This document shows, in pieces, positions 63,996-64,000 of a DNA stretch of 64,000 nucleotides. The notes below the pieces were generated by a model that did not search any database, had not been told where the DNA came from, and saw only the letters and a list, made by a program, of their open reading frames with translations. Each line of letters begins with the position of its first letter. Position 1 is the stretch's first letter. A program made the translations under genes and the position numbers. This DNA comes from Allobosea psychrotolerans. GTDB taxonomy: Bacteria; Pseudomonadota; Alphaproteobacteria; Rhizobiales; Beijerinckiaceae. The stretch lies in assembly GCF_002917105.1 (NCBI RefSeq), contig NZ_PQFZ01000006.1, positions 124,001 to 188,000 on the forward strand, written 5' to 3'.

Positions 63996-64000
63996 GGCGT

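Overview
This 64 kb window is high-GC chromosomal DNA of an alphaproteobacterium, most likely a Hyphomicrobiales (Rhizobiales) member close to Bosea or Bradyrhizobium. The assignment rests on the mdh-sucC-sucD-sucA-sucB-lpd order, the several oligopeptide-type ABC transporters paired with amidohydrolases, DUF3830 and PHA-granule-type small proteins, and several families of interspersed palindromes of a kind common in this order. I see no transposase, integrase, tRNA, rRNA or CRISPR array.

Layout. 35-6297 (minus strand): a catabolic/transport block with an NAD-dependent epimerase, an SDR, an FAD monooxygenase-like protein, an oligopeptide-type solute-binding protein (SBP) and a permease. 6.5-9.2 kb: small stress, surface and PHA-associated proteins. 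9.4-11.1 kb: a YbaL-type K+/H+ antiporter. 11.1-18.6 kb (minus): a second transport block with DUF3830, a YtcJ-type amidohydrolase, DppB- and DppC-type permeases, an SBP and a chlorohydrolase-type amidohydrolase. 18.7-20.6 kb (minus): 3-hydroxybutyrate dehydrogenase coupled to a patatin-like lipase. 20.7-24.6 kb (plus): Fur/Zur-type regulator coupled to ispG, then kup. 24.7-29.6 kb (minus): EamA transporter, MarR regulator, quinone-reductase-like flavoprotein, and an FAD-linked oxidase coupled to a cytosine-deaminase-like enzyme. 29.8-30.7 kb: folD. 30.7-31.3 kb: a HepT/MntA toxin-antitoxin pair. 31.4-41.2 kb (minus): the TCA-cycle operon, with MAPEG and VOC genes between sucB and lpd. 41.5-43.8 kb: zapE, a GNAT acetyltransferase and a TetR regulator. 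44.0-47.1 kb (plus): an acetolactate-synthase-like ThDP enzyme with an aldehyde dehydrogenase. 47.5-58.0 kb (plus): an ECF sigma factor followed by genes for the exported flagellar parts (flagellin, FliD, FliS, short FlgD, FlgE, two small proteins, FlgK, FlgL). 58.4-64.0 kb: an IclR regulator, membrane and envelope proteins, an L,D-transpeptidase and an SDR.

The most striking non-coding signal is a set of at least five unrelated families of long palindromes. Many sit in gaps inside apparent operons: SBP/permease, amidohydrolase/permease, mdh/sucC, sucD/sucA and flgN-like/flgK. There they could tune mRNA stability or attenuation between genes. The most interesting coding region is the flagellar block. 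It encodes only exported axial components and chaperones, has a truncated FlgD, and is bracketed by an ECF sigma gene and a small protein of a type I associate with that sigma class.
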